In this document: one piece after another, positions 55,165 through 63,249 of the stretch | Layout: the number at the start of each line of letters is the position of its first letter | Position numbering within the stretch: the first letter of the stretch is position 1 | Source of the DNA: Nonomuraea cavernae | Lineage (GTDB): Bacteria; Actinomycetota; Actinomycetes; Streptosporangiales; Streptosporangiaceae | Direction: 5' to 3' | DNA: 64,000 nucleotides | Assembly: GCF_014646355.1 (NCBI RefSeq) | Contig: NZ_BMNH01000037.1 | Span: 1 to 64,000, forward strand | Notes under the pieces: model-generated | What the model was told of the DNA's origin: nothing | Database searches by the model: none | What the model saw: only the letters and a program-made list of their open reading frames with translations | Program-made: the position numbers and the translations under genes

Positions 55165-57643
55165 GACGGCCGGCCGGCTGGTCTATCGCGGCAGGTGGAC
55201 GCTCCTGGTGCTGAGCCTGGTGGCGGCCGTTCTGGTCGCGCCTTTCGGGCTGGAGCTGTTCGGGCGGATGTCCGACGGCGGGTTCGAGGACCCCGCCGCC
55301 GAGTCGACCACCGCGGCCACCTGGAACGACGACTGGTACGGCGGCAACGCCCCCGACGTCGTCGTCCTCTACCGGCACCCAAAGGTCAAGGTGGGCGACC
55401 CGAGGTTCAAGAAGGCCGTCCACGACTCGCTGCGCGCGTTGCCCGCCGAGCACGTTCGCCGGCTGGCCACCTACTGGACGACCGGCGCCAAGGAGCTCAG
55501 GTCCGCCGACGAGCACGCCACCTACGCGCTGATCACCCTCAAGGGCGACCGGCAGGCCGCCTACGCCGCCATCAAGGACCGGCTCGCCGTGCGGAACCTC
55601 GTCGTCCGGGTCGGCGGCTCGGTGCCGCTGCTCAAGGAGCTCAACGACCAGACCGCGGCCGACCTGGTGCGCGCCGAGACGATCTCCATGCCGGTGCTGC
55701 TCGTGCTGCTCGTGGTCGTCTTCGGCAGCCTGGTGGCCGCCGGGCTGCCGCTGGTCGTCGGCGCGCTGGCGGTGCTCGGCGCGCTCGTGCTGCTGCGGCT
55801 GCTCACCGAGGTGACCGAGGTCTCGGTCTTCTCCCTGAACGTGGTCACCATGCTGGGGCTCGGGCTGGCCATCGACTACTCGCTCTTCGTGCTGAACGCC
55901 TTCCGCGAGGAGATCCGCCGGGGCGCCACCACCGAGCAGGCCGTGGTGCGCACCATGGCGACCGCCGGCCGCACCGTGGCCTTCTCCGGCCTGACCGTGG
56001 CGACGTCGCTGCTCGGGCTGCTGCTGTTCCCGCAGATGTTCCTGCGCTCGATCGGGCTCGGCGCGGCGGCCGTCGTGCTGGTGGCCATGGTGGCGGCGCT
56101 CGTCGTGCTGCCCGCCCTGCTCGGCGTTCTCGGCACCCGCGTGAACGCCATCAGGCTCACGCCCGACTTCGGCGGCTCCGGCGGCCGGGGCGGGGCCTGG
56201 CACGCGGTCGCCTCCAGCGTGATGAGACGCCCGCTGCTCTACCTCGTCGCCGTCACCGCCGTGCTGCTCGCCCTGGCGGTGCCGTTCCTGCACGTGAAGT
56301 TCGGCAACGTCGACCACCGGGTGCTGCCCGTCACCGCCGAGAGCCGCCAGGTCGCCGAGACCATCGACCGCGACTTCGCCCGCAACTCCATGGCCCCCAT
56401 CGACGTCCACGTGCTCGTCGAACGCGCCTTCACCGAACGGCCCGCCGTCCCCGGGCCCCTCGGCCAGGGCCACACCCCGATCAGCGCCGTCACCCCGGTC
56501 ACCCCCGCCGACGTCAAGCCCCTCACCGACCGGCTCAACCGCCTCGACGGGGTGACGGGAGTCGACGTGGCCGGCCTCTCCCAGGACAACGGCGCGGTAC
56601 GCCTGGCCGTCCGCTACTCCTACGACCCGATGTCCGCCGAGGCGCGCGACCTCGTCACCCTGATCAGGTCAATGGCCCCCGAGCCGAACGTCCGGCAGGT
56701 CGTCGTGGGCGGCTCGACGGCGGCGCAGATGGACCTGATGGACAGCCTGGTCGACACACTGCCCCGGATGGCCCTGGTGGTGGGCCTGGCCACCGGGCTG
56801 CTGCTGTTCGCCGCGTTCGGCTCGATCGTGCTGCCCGTCAAGGCACTGCTGATGAACGTGCTCTCCATCGGCGCGTCCTTCGGGGTGATCGTCTGGGCCT
56901 TCCAGGACGGTCACCTCGCCTCCGTCCTCGGCTTCACCTCCACGGGCACCATCGAGGCCACGGTCACGGTGCTGATCCTGGCGGTGGTGTTCGGGCTGTC
57001 GATGGACTACGAGTTGTTCCTGCTGTCGCGGGTGCGGGCCGAGTGGCTGCGTACCGGCGACAACACGGCGGCCGTGGCGGCGGGGCTGCAGCAGACCGGC
57101 GGTGTCATCACCAGCGCGGCGCTGCTGCTGCTCGTCGTGATCGGGGCCTTCTCCACGGCCGGCATCACCGTGGTGAAGCTGCTCGGGGTCGGGATGTTCG
57201 TGGCCATCGTGGTCGACGCCACGCTGGTGCGCGCCCTGCTCGTGCCCGCCACCATGCGGCTTCTGGGGTCGGCCAACTGGTGGCTGCCACGGCCGCTGCG
57301 CCGCCTTCGCTTCTCCCTCCACGCCCCCGCCCCGGAACCCGCCCCCGCCCCGGAACCCGCCCCGGAACCCGCGCCGGAACCCGCGCCGGAACCCGTCCCC
57401 GCCCCGCTCCCCGCCCTGCGCGAGTCCGGGCCGTCCGTGGCGCTGCCGCCCGTACCCCAGGAGCCCGGGTCGTCCTTGGTGTTGCGCTCGTCCGCGCGGA
57501 GACACCCGTACGGCGGTGGCGAGGAGGAGTCGGACCGCGCGCCGGACCACCTGAGGTGGGTGAAGGTGACCGGGGAGCGGACGAAGGTGGTGAGGCCCGA
57601 CCCCGAAGGGCCGGGATGGCGCTGGGTGGAGGTGGACTCGTGA
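55157..57643 (+). CDS. MmpL/RND-family lipid transporter
   Basis: An 828-residue transporter with two repeats of TM1 plus a soluble loop plus five to six helices. N-terminal ETAGRLVYRGRWTLLVLSLVA, a first porter loop (about 30-190), a helix bundle with GLGLAIDYSLFVLNAFREE (MmpL motif with the coupling Asp/Tyr), a second loop (about 375-510), and a second bundle with FGLSMDYELFLLSRVRAEW. The C-terminal tail holds a PEPAP minisatellite and an RWVxV repeat-like end. TTG start supported by GGAGG 6 nt upstream; it overlaps the FAAL stop. Likely exports the lipid made by FAAL. Confidence 0.93.
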   Translation: MFETAGRLVYRGRWTLLVLSLVAAVLVAPFGLELFGRMSDGGFEDPAAESTTAATWNDDWYGGNAPDVVVLYRHPKVKVGDPRFKKAVHDSLRALPAEHVRRLATYWTTGAKELRSADEHATYALITLKGDRQAAYAAIKDRLAVRNLVVRVGGSVPLLKELNDQTAADLVRAETISMPVLLVLLVVVFGSLVAAGLPLVVGALAVLGALVLLRLLTEVTEVSVFSLNVVTMLGLGLAIDYSLFVLNAFREEIRRGATTEQAVVRTMATAGRTVAFSGLTVATSLLGLLLFPQMFLRSIGLGAAAVVLVAMVAALVVLPALLGVLGTRVNAIRLTPDFGGSGGRGGAWHAVASSVMRRPLLYLVAVTAVLLALAVPFLHVKFGNVDHRVLPVTAESRQVAETIDRDFARNSMAPIDVHVLVERAFTERPAVPGPLGQGHTPISAVTPVTPADVKPLTDRLNRLDGVTGVDVAGLSQDNGAVRLAVRYSYDPMSAEARDLVTLIRSMAPEPNVRQVVVGGSTAAQMDLMDSLVDTLPRMALVVGLATGLLLFAAFGSIVLPVKALLMNVLSIGASFGVIVWAFQDGHLASVLGFTSTGTIEATVTVLILAVVFGLSMDYELFLLSRVRAEWLRTGDNTAAVAAGLQQTGGVITSAALLLLVVIGAFSTAGITVVKLLGVGMFVAIVVDATLVRALLVPATMRLLGSANWWLPRPLRRLRFSLHAPAPEPAPAPEPAPEPAPEPAPEPVPAPLPALRESGPSVALPPVPQEPGSSLVLRSSARRHPYGGGEEESDRAPDHLRWVKVTGERTKVVRPDPEGPGWRWVEVDS
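57322..57412 (+). repeat. PEPAP minisatellite in the MmpL tail
   Basis: Tandem 12-18-bp units of the type GCCCCGGAACCC encode APEPAPEP-type repeats just after the last membrane helix. In-frame. Confidence 0.85.
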
Positions 57644-59007
57644 CCGTGGCATCCGCGCCCGCGCGGCCGGGCGGCCGGACGGCAGGGCGGACGGGCCTGC
57701 TGCTGACCGTCGTCGGACTGGCCGGGTTCGTGACGACGCTGGACAACACCGTGGTGACCGTCGCGCTGCCGAGCATCCAGCGGGACCTCGGCGCCCGGCT
57801 GGCCGCGCTGGAGTGGGTGGCCACCGGGTACATCCTCACGTTCGCCGGGTTCATGCTGGCCGGCGGCCGGCTGGCCGACGTGTACGGCCGGCGCCGGATG
57901 CTCGTGGCCGGGCTCGGCGCGTTCACCGCCGCCTCGCTGGTCGCCGGGCTGGCCTCGTCGATCGAGGTGCTGGTGGCGGCGCGGCTCGCGCAGGGGGCGG
58001 GGGCGGCGCTGATCCTGCCCGCGACCCTGGCCGTGCTCGCCGGCCGGGACGAGCGGGAGCGGTCGCTGGGAGTGGCCGTGTGGATGGCGTCCGGAGCGGG
58101 CGCGCTGGCGCTGGGGCCGGTCGTGGGCGGATACCTCAGCCAGCACCTCCACTGGAGCTGGATCTTCCTCATCAACGTGCCGGTGGGCGTGGCCGTCATC
58201 GCGCTGGCCGTCGTGGCGGTGCCGGAGACGGTCGCCGAGCGGCGGGTCCCGGTGGACGTGGCCGGTTCGGTGGCGTCCGTGGTGTGCCTGTCCGCCGGTA
58301 CGTTCGCGCTGATCCACGCGGGCGAGCACGGCTGGACGTCGGCTGCCGTGCTGTCGGCGCTGGCCGCCTGCCTGGCCGGCGGGCTGGTGTTCCTGGCCGT
58401 GGAGCGGCGGGTGGCGGCGCCGATGGTGGAGCCGGAGCTGTTCCGGGTCAGGGCCTTCACCGGGGGTGTGCTGGCCCAGGTGCTCTGGGGGCTCGGGGTG
58501 AACGGCGTGTTCTTCTACACCGCCCTCTTCCTGCAGGGAGTGCTCGGGTTCACCCCCGTGGCCTCCGGGCTCGCGTTCGTGCCGCTGGCGCTGCTGGTGG
58601 TGGCGGTGACGCCGCTCGCGCCGATGGTCGAACGGCGGATGGGGACCGGGCGTACGGTGGCGCTCGGCCTGGTGCTGGTGGCCGCCGGGATGGTGGCGGC
58701 GGCGTTCCTGGAGCCGGGCGACGGGTGGGCGCGGTTGCTGCCCGCCGTCTGCGCGATCGGCGTGGGGTCGGCGCTGACCATGCCGCTCGGGTCGGCCGTG
58801 CTGGGGGCGGTGCCGGAGGCGCGGGCCGGGGTGGCGGGCGGGATCTTCTCGGTCAGCCGGGAGATCTCCGGGCTGTTCGGCATCGCGGTCATCGGGGTGA
58901 TCGTGCAGGGGGCCGGCGGTTTCGCGCCGGGCTACTCGCTCGGGCTGGCCGTGGCGGCCGGGCTGGTGCTGGCCGGGGCCGTGATCAGTCTGGTGACGCT
59001 GCCGTGA
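57640..59007 (+). CDS. DHA2-family MFS transporter
   Basis: A 455-residue 14-helix drug:H+ antiporter-2 type protein. Helix 1 has LAGFVTTLDNTVVTVALPSIQ (split; DHA2 motif D1), LAGGRLADVYGRRRML is motif A, and LNVPVG-like IFLINVPVGVAVI is motif C-like. The GTG start overlaps the MmpL stop (GTGA). A much longer frame that reaches upstream through MmpL is only that gene in another frame. It could export a lipid intermediate or a small molecule co-produced with the lipid. Confidence 0.9.
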   Translation: MTVASAPARPGGRTAGRTGLLLTVVGLAGFVTTLDNTVVTVALPSIQRDLGARLAALEWVATGYILTFAGFMLAGGRLADVYGRRRMLVAGLGAFTAASLVAGLASSIEVLVAARLAQGAGAALILPATLAVLAGRDERERSLGVAVWMASGAGALALGPVVGGYLSQHLHWSWIFLINVPVGVAVIALAVVAVPETVAERRVPVDVAGSVASVVCLSAGTFALIHAGEHGWTSAAVLSALAACLAGGLVFLAVERRVAAPMVEPELFRVRAFTGGVLAQVLWGLGVNGVFFYTALFLQGVLGFTPVASGLAFVPLALLVVAVTPLAPMVERRMGTGRTVALGLVLVAAGMVAAAFLEPGDGWARLLPAVCAIGVGSALTMPLGSAVLGAVPEARAGVAGGIFSVSREISGLFGIAVIGVIVQGAGGFAPGYSLGLAVAAGLVLAGAVISLVTLP

Positions 59008-59050
59008 CGAACCAGATGCTCGCGTGGGTCCCGGGCGGCTCGGTGTCGTC

Positions 59051-60268
59051 GTGAGGGTGGCGGTGCTGGCGTTCGGGTCACGGGGGGACACGCAGCCGTG
59101 CGTGGCGCTGGCCGGCGGGTTGCTGGCGCGGGGGCATCGGGTGACGCTCGTGGCCGCGCCCCGGTACGGTCCGCTGGCGGAGGGGGCGGCGACGGTGTTC
59201 GCGCCGCTCGGGGTGGACCCGGTGGCCATCGTGGAGAGCCCCGAGGGGCAGGCCTGGCTGCGCGGCGGACCGCTCGCGTTCGTGCGCGGGTTCAGGACCG
59301 TGGTGGAGCCGCTGGCCCAGCGGCTCGTCGCCGAGGTGGACGAGGCCTGCGCGGGCGCCGACCTGGTGCTCGCGCCCGCGCTGGGCGCGTTCGGCAGGCA
59401 CCTGCACGACAGGTACGGCATGCCGTACGCGATTCTGCAGTTCCAGCCGAGCGAGCCGACCGGCGAGTTCCCGAACCCGCTCGTCCCGCTGCGCACGCTG
59501 GGCGGGATGGGCAACCGGCTCAGCTACGCGGTGGTGGAACGGCTCGGCTGGCTGGCGCTGGCGCGCATGGTCAACCGGCTGCGGGCCCGGAGCCTGGGGC
59601 TGGGGCCGTTGCGGGGGAGTCCGTTCGCGGCCGACCGGCGCGACCGGGTGCCGGTGCTGTGCGGGGTCAGCCCGCTGGTGGTGCCCCGGCCCCGGGACTG
59701 GCCGGAGTACGCGCACCTCACCGGCTACTGGCGGCTCCCCGAGCGGCCGCCGCTCCCTGACTCCGACGGGCTGGAGGGGTTTCTGCGGGCCGGTCCGCCC
59801 CCCGTGTACGTGGGCTTCGGCAGCATGGCGCCGGCCGAGCCCGAGCGGGTGGCGGAGCGGGTCGTGGCGGGGCTGCGGCTGGCCCGGCTGCGCGGAATCG
59901 TGCAGGGGCTGCCGGTGACCGCGTCGGACGACGTGCTGCCGGTCGGGGAGGTGGATCACGCGCGGCTGTTCCCCCGGCTGGCCGGCGTCGTGCACCACGG
60001 CGGCGCGGGGACGGCCGGGACGGTGCTGACGGCCGGGGTGCCCGGCCTGATCTGCCCGTTCTTCTCCGACCAGCCGTTCTGGGGGCGGCGGGTGGCCGCC
60101 CTGGGCGTGGGGCCGCCGCCGTTGCCGATCGGGGAGTTGACGGCGGAGGCTCTGGCCGCGCGGCTGCGATACGTACCGAAATATCGCGAGAAAGCGGCTC
60201 AACTTGGACGGCTACTTCGAGTGGAGGATGGGGTGAAGAACGCACTGGATCTCATTGAACGTTATTGA
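59051..60268 (+). CDS. GT1-family glycosyltransferase (sterol/lipid glucosyltransferase-like)
   Basis: A 405-residue GT-B enzyme. N-terminal VLAFGSRGDTQPCVALAGGL and the donor-site HHGGAGTAGTVLTAGVPGL motif, with VGFGSM (about residue 255), place it with the UGT/GtfA-like enzymes acting on lipids, polyketides or sterols. UDP-sugar donor is inferred. Start GTG at the VRVAVLAF methionine-equivalent; ribosome site unclear. It lies 43 nt after the MFS gene and is the last gene of the FAAL-MmpL-MFS-GT row. Confidence 0.85.
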   Translation: MRVAVLAFGSRGDTQPCVALAGGLLARGHRVTLVAAPRYGPLAEGAATVFAPLGVDPVAIVESPEGQAWLRGGPLAFVRGFRTVVEPLAQRLVAEVDEACAGADLVLAPALGAFGRHLHDRYGMPYAILQFQPSEPTGEFPNPLVPLRTLGGMGNRLSYAVVERLGWLALARMVNRLRARSLGLGPLRGSPFAADRRDRVPVLCGVSPLVVPRPRDWPEYAHLTGYWRLPERPPLPDSDGLEGFLRAGPPPVYVGFGSMAPAEPERVAERVVAGLRLARLRGIVQGLPVTASDDVLPVGEVDHARLFPRLAGVVHHGGAGTAGTVLTAGVPGLICPFFSDQPFWGRRVAALGVGPPPLPIGELTAEALAARLRYVPKYREKAAQLGRLLRVEDGVKNALDLIERY

Positions 60269-60321
60269 TCATCCCGATAGTGTGCGATATGTCCGCCGAT
60301 CACCCCCTGGAGTAACGCGCC

Positions 60322-61614
60322 ATGCGACTGCGGCAGATCTTCGTCATCGGGCTCGCCCTCTCACTGCTCGGCATCGGCGTCCCAGCGTGGGCGCAGGACG
60401 ATCCGAAGAACTGCGACGACCTGATGGCCGCCGACACCCCGGCGTACGTCGTCTGCCGCTGGATGGCCACCCCCGAAGAGGCGGCGGACATCGCGAGGTT
60501 CTGGCTCGACAACGACGGCGAGCACCTCCAGGAGGCCGGACCGCTCGATCCGATCGTGATCGACTGCACCGAGCCGGGCAACGTCTGCCCCACCGGCGAG
60601 GACGGCGACGGCGACGGCCAGCCGCGCGACCCCGGCGACCCCGACGTCGAGGATGCGGAGGACGGCGGCACGCCCGAGTGCAAGGAGGGCGAGAGCTGCT
60701 ACGTGAACCCGGCCGGGCTGTCACAGGCCGAGATCGCGCAGGCCGAGAAGACCGCCGCGGGACAGGCCGTCCAGGCCGCCGCCAAGGAGAACCTGCGGAT
60801 CTGGATCAACGCCGAGCTGACCGGCGCCTGGAAGGACGGCAAGCTCGACGCGGCCGTCAGGAAGCTGGCCGCGCTGGCCGTGCAGCCGGGGGTCGCGGGC
60901 ATCAGGTTCACCACGCAGCTCGGGTTCGACCAGACGTTCAAGACCGCCGACGAGATCGACACCTTCGTCGCCGAGACCTCCACCGCGTTGCGCAAGCTCG
61001 CCCCGGGCAAGAAGCTGGCCGTCCACACGGTCGTGCCGGTGCTCGGCTGCGGCGCCGACGAGGCCTGTAAGGCCGAGATGACCAAGAAGCACCCGCTGTC
61101 CGTGCCCGACCGGGTCGGCGCCTGGCTGTCCAAGGGACAGATCGACCAGCTCGCCCTGGACAGCGGACTGCTGGCCACCGAGTACGCCACCTGGAAGATC
61201 GACGCGCCCACGGCGCAGCGCAACCAGTGGATCCAGGTCCGGGCCCGCGCCTGGGACGCCTACGGCCAGATCGCCTCCGAGGACGCCGGGTTCGCCGCGA
61301 CCGGCGCCTCGAAGCTCACCAGCGAGCAGGCCACGCAGGCGATCAACGACCGGATCGCGGTCCCGCTGCAGACCGACGCCGCCGAGACGGTGACCCTCTG
61401 GAGCCGCTGGAAGGACGAGCGGGGCCAGGTCAGCAGGACCTTCGGCGAGAAGTGGGCGACCAACGCCACCTGGGACCAGCTGAAGAAGCTGACCTCGGTC
61501 CGCCCGCGCCTGGCCACCGTGTACGACCCGGCCAACCCCGAGGTCGACCCGGCCACGGACATGAGGAACCTCGCCGAGGTCTTCGGCCAGGTGTACGTGC
61601 ACGCCGGCGCCTGA
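60322..61614 (+). CDS. Secreted protein of unknown function
   Basis: A 430-residue exported protein with signal peptide RLRQIFVIGLALSLLGIGV ending PAWA-QD. Residues about 25-115 hold four to six Cys (NCDDLM, VVCRWM, IDCTEPGNVCP, PECKEGESCY) around an acidic Gly/Asp-rich linker. The C-terminal 300 residues are helical, with a Cys pair in GCGADEACKAEM. No catalytic motif is recognised. Regular segments such as LRIWINAELTGAWKDGKLD and VHTVVPVLGCG resemble a TIM-barrel-type domain, but this is speculative. ATG with GGAG 9 nt upstream. It sits at the end of the lipid cassette; a link is not shown. Confidence 0.6.
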   Translation: MRLRQIFVIGLALSLLGIGVPAWAQDDPKNCDDLMAADTPAYVVCRWMATPEEAADIARFWLDNDGEHLQEAGPLDPIVIDCTEPGNVCPTGEDGDGDGQPRDPGDPDVEDAEDGGTPECKEGESCYVNPAGLSQAEIAQAEKTAAGQAVQAAAKENLRIWINAELTGAWKDGKLDAAVRKLAALAVQPGVAGIRFTTQLGFDQTFKTADEIDTFVAETSTALRKLAPGKKLAVHTVVPVLGCGADEACKAEMTKKHPLSVPDRVGAWLSKGQIDQLALDSGLLATEYATWKIDAPTAQRNQWIQVRARAWDAYGQIASEDAGFAATGASKLTSEQATQAINDRIAVPLQTDAAETVTLWSRWKDERGQVSRTFGEKWATNATWDQLKKLTSVRPRLATVYDPANPEVDPATDMRNLAEVFGQVYVHAGA

Positions 61615-61640
61615 CCCGCGGCGTCCGCCCCAAGGAGCCA

Positions 61641-61673
61641 TTCACGGGTGGGCGATGACCGCCTACTCGTGAA
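61641..61673 (+). terminator. Hairpin terminator after the secreted protein
   Basis: 14-bp stem (TTCACGGGTGGGCG against CGCCTACTCGTGAA, including two G-U pairs if transcribed on the plus strand) and a 5-nt loop. The G-U pairs mean it is stable only in the plus-strand transcript. Confidence 0.65.
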
Positions 61674-61690
61674 ACCGCTTCGACACATGG

Positions 61691-62527
61691 TCATGCGGTT
61701 TTCGGGAACCGTTCACCGTCTTTTCTGGCGAGCCCCCTGTGCCGTGCCAGTGTCTTCGGACCCCACCCGAACACGACTCCGGCCACCACAATGGCCAGGA
61801 GCAGGCTCGTCACGAACGGGTCGTAATGGGAGCCGTCTGCCGGGAAAAGCGTTACGCCGAGGTTGACCATGTCGTGGAAGACGATCGCGGCGAGAATGCT
61901 CTTGCCCATGTTGCCGTAGAACCAGAAAATGAGGACCCGTAAAAGGACGGTGACCACGCACTGCCACAGCACCCAGGTGGCGCCGTGGCCTGTCTGGAAG
62001 AACGGGATCACATGCCAAACGGCCCAGATCGAGCCCATGGCGATGCTCGCCTTCCAGGCGCTCCACCGGCTGAGCTCTCGTTCGGCCGCGTAGCCCATCC
62101 AGCCCAGTTCCTCACCTGCGGCGGCCACGAAGAACACGACGAACAGCACAGGGATGGCGGCGAACGCGATCTCCGGCGACGGGAGCGGCCGACCGGCCCA
62201 CACCATGAGGCCGTACTCCAGCAGTAGGACGACGGGCATCAGGAAAACGAGCGGCACATACCAGCGCCCACGCTTCACTCTTCTCGCGTCGAAAGTCCTG
62301 CGTAATAATTCCCACACGCCCGAACGGCCCTTTTCTCGATACGTGAGAATGAGGGCCGCGACGAGCGGGCAGAGAAACATCAGCGAGCTCACGGGCAGGT
62401 TCATGGGCAGATATCCGGAGAGGTCGGGAGCGACGGCCCCGAAGATCCAGAACGGGATCGACAGCGCGAACACCAGCGCATAGAATTCAAGTAGTGATCT
62501 GCGTGCCGAGCCTTTCGCCATTTTCAT
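61691..62527 (-). CDS. CPBP intramembrane metalloprotease (Abi family)
   Basis: A 278-residue polytopic protein with about seven to eight membrane helices. The CAAX-protease-like catalytic elements are motif 1 AAGEELGWMGYAAERELSRW (EE pair), motif 2 WAVWHVIPFF (His) and motif 3 VFHDMVN (His/Asn). Family members cleave membrane-bound peptides or act in bacteriocin self-immunity. The first third is visibly less GC-rich than the neighbours, which hints at a transferred gene. Start ATG (a second ATG is two codons in). The next gene on the other strand is a small membrane protein. Confidence 0.88.
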   Translation of the reverse strand: MKMAKGSARRSLLEFYALVFALSIPFWIFGAVAPDLSGYLPMNLPVSSLMFLCPLVAALILTYREKGRSGVWELLRRTFDARRVKRGRWYVPLVFLMPVVLLLEYGLMVWAGRPLPSPEIAFAAIPVLFVVFFVAAAGEELGWMGYAAERELSRWSAWKASIAMGSIWAVWHVIPFFQTGHGATWVLWQCVVTVLLRVLIFWFYGNMGKSILAAIVFHDMVNLGVTLFPADGSHYDPFVTSLLLAIVVAGVVFGWGPKTLARHRGLARKDGERFPKTA

Positions 62528-62691
62528 GATCGCGACAATAGCACCCGACCGTCATTCGCCGAAAAGGCGATTGTGATGGATGAATGTCCGGGCCCTCTCC
62601 CCTCGGCGCGGGCGGTCCGCCCGTCAAAGGCTTTTCGGCGTGCATCCGCGCCCGCGCCCGATCCCGCACGCGGCCAGGTCGCCACGGACGG

Positions 62692-62735
62692 ACACGATAT
62701 ATCTTGACCCGAGGAGGCAACGCGACATATCGTGT
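62692..62735 (+). promoter_or_regulatory. Inverted-repeat operator around a TTGACC promoter
   Basis: ACACGATAT (62692) and ATATCGTGT (62727) form a perfect 9-bp inverted repeat with a 26-bp gap. TTGACC (62704) fits a -35, and the right arm overlaps the expected -10 (CATATC, 16-bp spacer). AT-rich ATATC arms recall PadR-type operators. No PadR gene is in the window. Confidence 0.5.
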
Positions 62736-62774
62736 TTATCCAGCGATGTGTCTCGGTCCCTGGAGGACGATCCC

Positions 62775-63176
62775 ATGAACGAACTGGTGCCTGTCCTGGT
62801 GGTCGTCTTCGTCGTCGTCCTCGTCCTGCTGTCGGTCCTGCAACTGGCGCTCGTGTGCGGCGCGCCATGGGGGAGCCTTGCGTGGGGCGGGCAGCACCGG
62901 GTCCTCCCGGGACCGCTGCGGGTCGGCAGCGGTGTCGCGCTGGTGCTCTATGTCGCGTTCGCAGTCGTGGTCCTGGACCGTGCCGGCTGGATCGACGTGC
63001 TGGCAGAGCCCGTCGCGGTCACCGGCACCTGGGCGGTGTTCGGGTTCGCCGCGCTCAGCGTCATCCCCAACGCGGTGTCCCGAAGCAAGCCGGAGCGCTA
63101 CGTCGGAACATCCGCCGCGTTCCTGCTCGCGGCGGCCAGTCTCGTCGTCGCGCTCAGCGGGGCGTCGACGACCTGA
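62775..63176 (+). CDS. Small four-helix membrane protein
   Basis: A 133-residue protein with four hydrophobic segments (about 4-30, 52-70, 83-100, 110-128) and short charged loops (RSKPERYVG). ATG with GGAGGA 7 nt upstream. I do not recognise the family. It follows an inverted-repeat operator, so it is probably regulated by a dedicated repressor. It ends convergently with the esterase gene across a small hairpin. Confidence 0.65.
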   Translation: MNELVPVLVVVFVVVLVLLSVLQLALVCGAPWGSLAWGGQHRVLPGPLRVGSGVALVLYVAFAVVVLDRAGWIDVLAEPVAVTGTWAVFGFAALSVIPNAVSRSKPERYVGTSAAFLLAAASLVVALSGASTT

Positions 63177-63217
63177 CGTCGTTCAACCGGGCTCACACGG
63201 GCGATGGAGCGCCGGAC

Positions 63218-63238
63218 GACGCCCCAGCGATGGGCGTC
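63218..63238. terminator. Short hairpin between convergent genes
   Basis: 7-bp stem GACGCCC/GGGCGTC with a 7-nt loop in the 73-bp interval between two convergent stop codons. Confidence 0.45.
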
Positions 63239-63249
63239 CCGTGGCCTCG

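Noticed and set aside
55195..59007. Apparent 1270-residue fusion running through MmpL into the DHA2 MFS
   Set aside because: Only the last 455 codons are protein-like; the first part is MmpL read in another frame. GTG at 57640 overlapping the MmpL stop is the real start.
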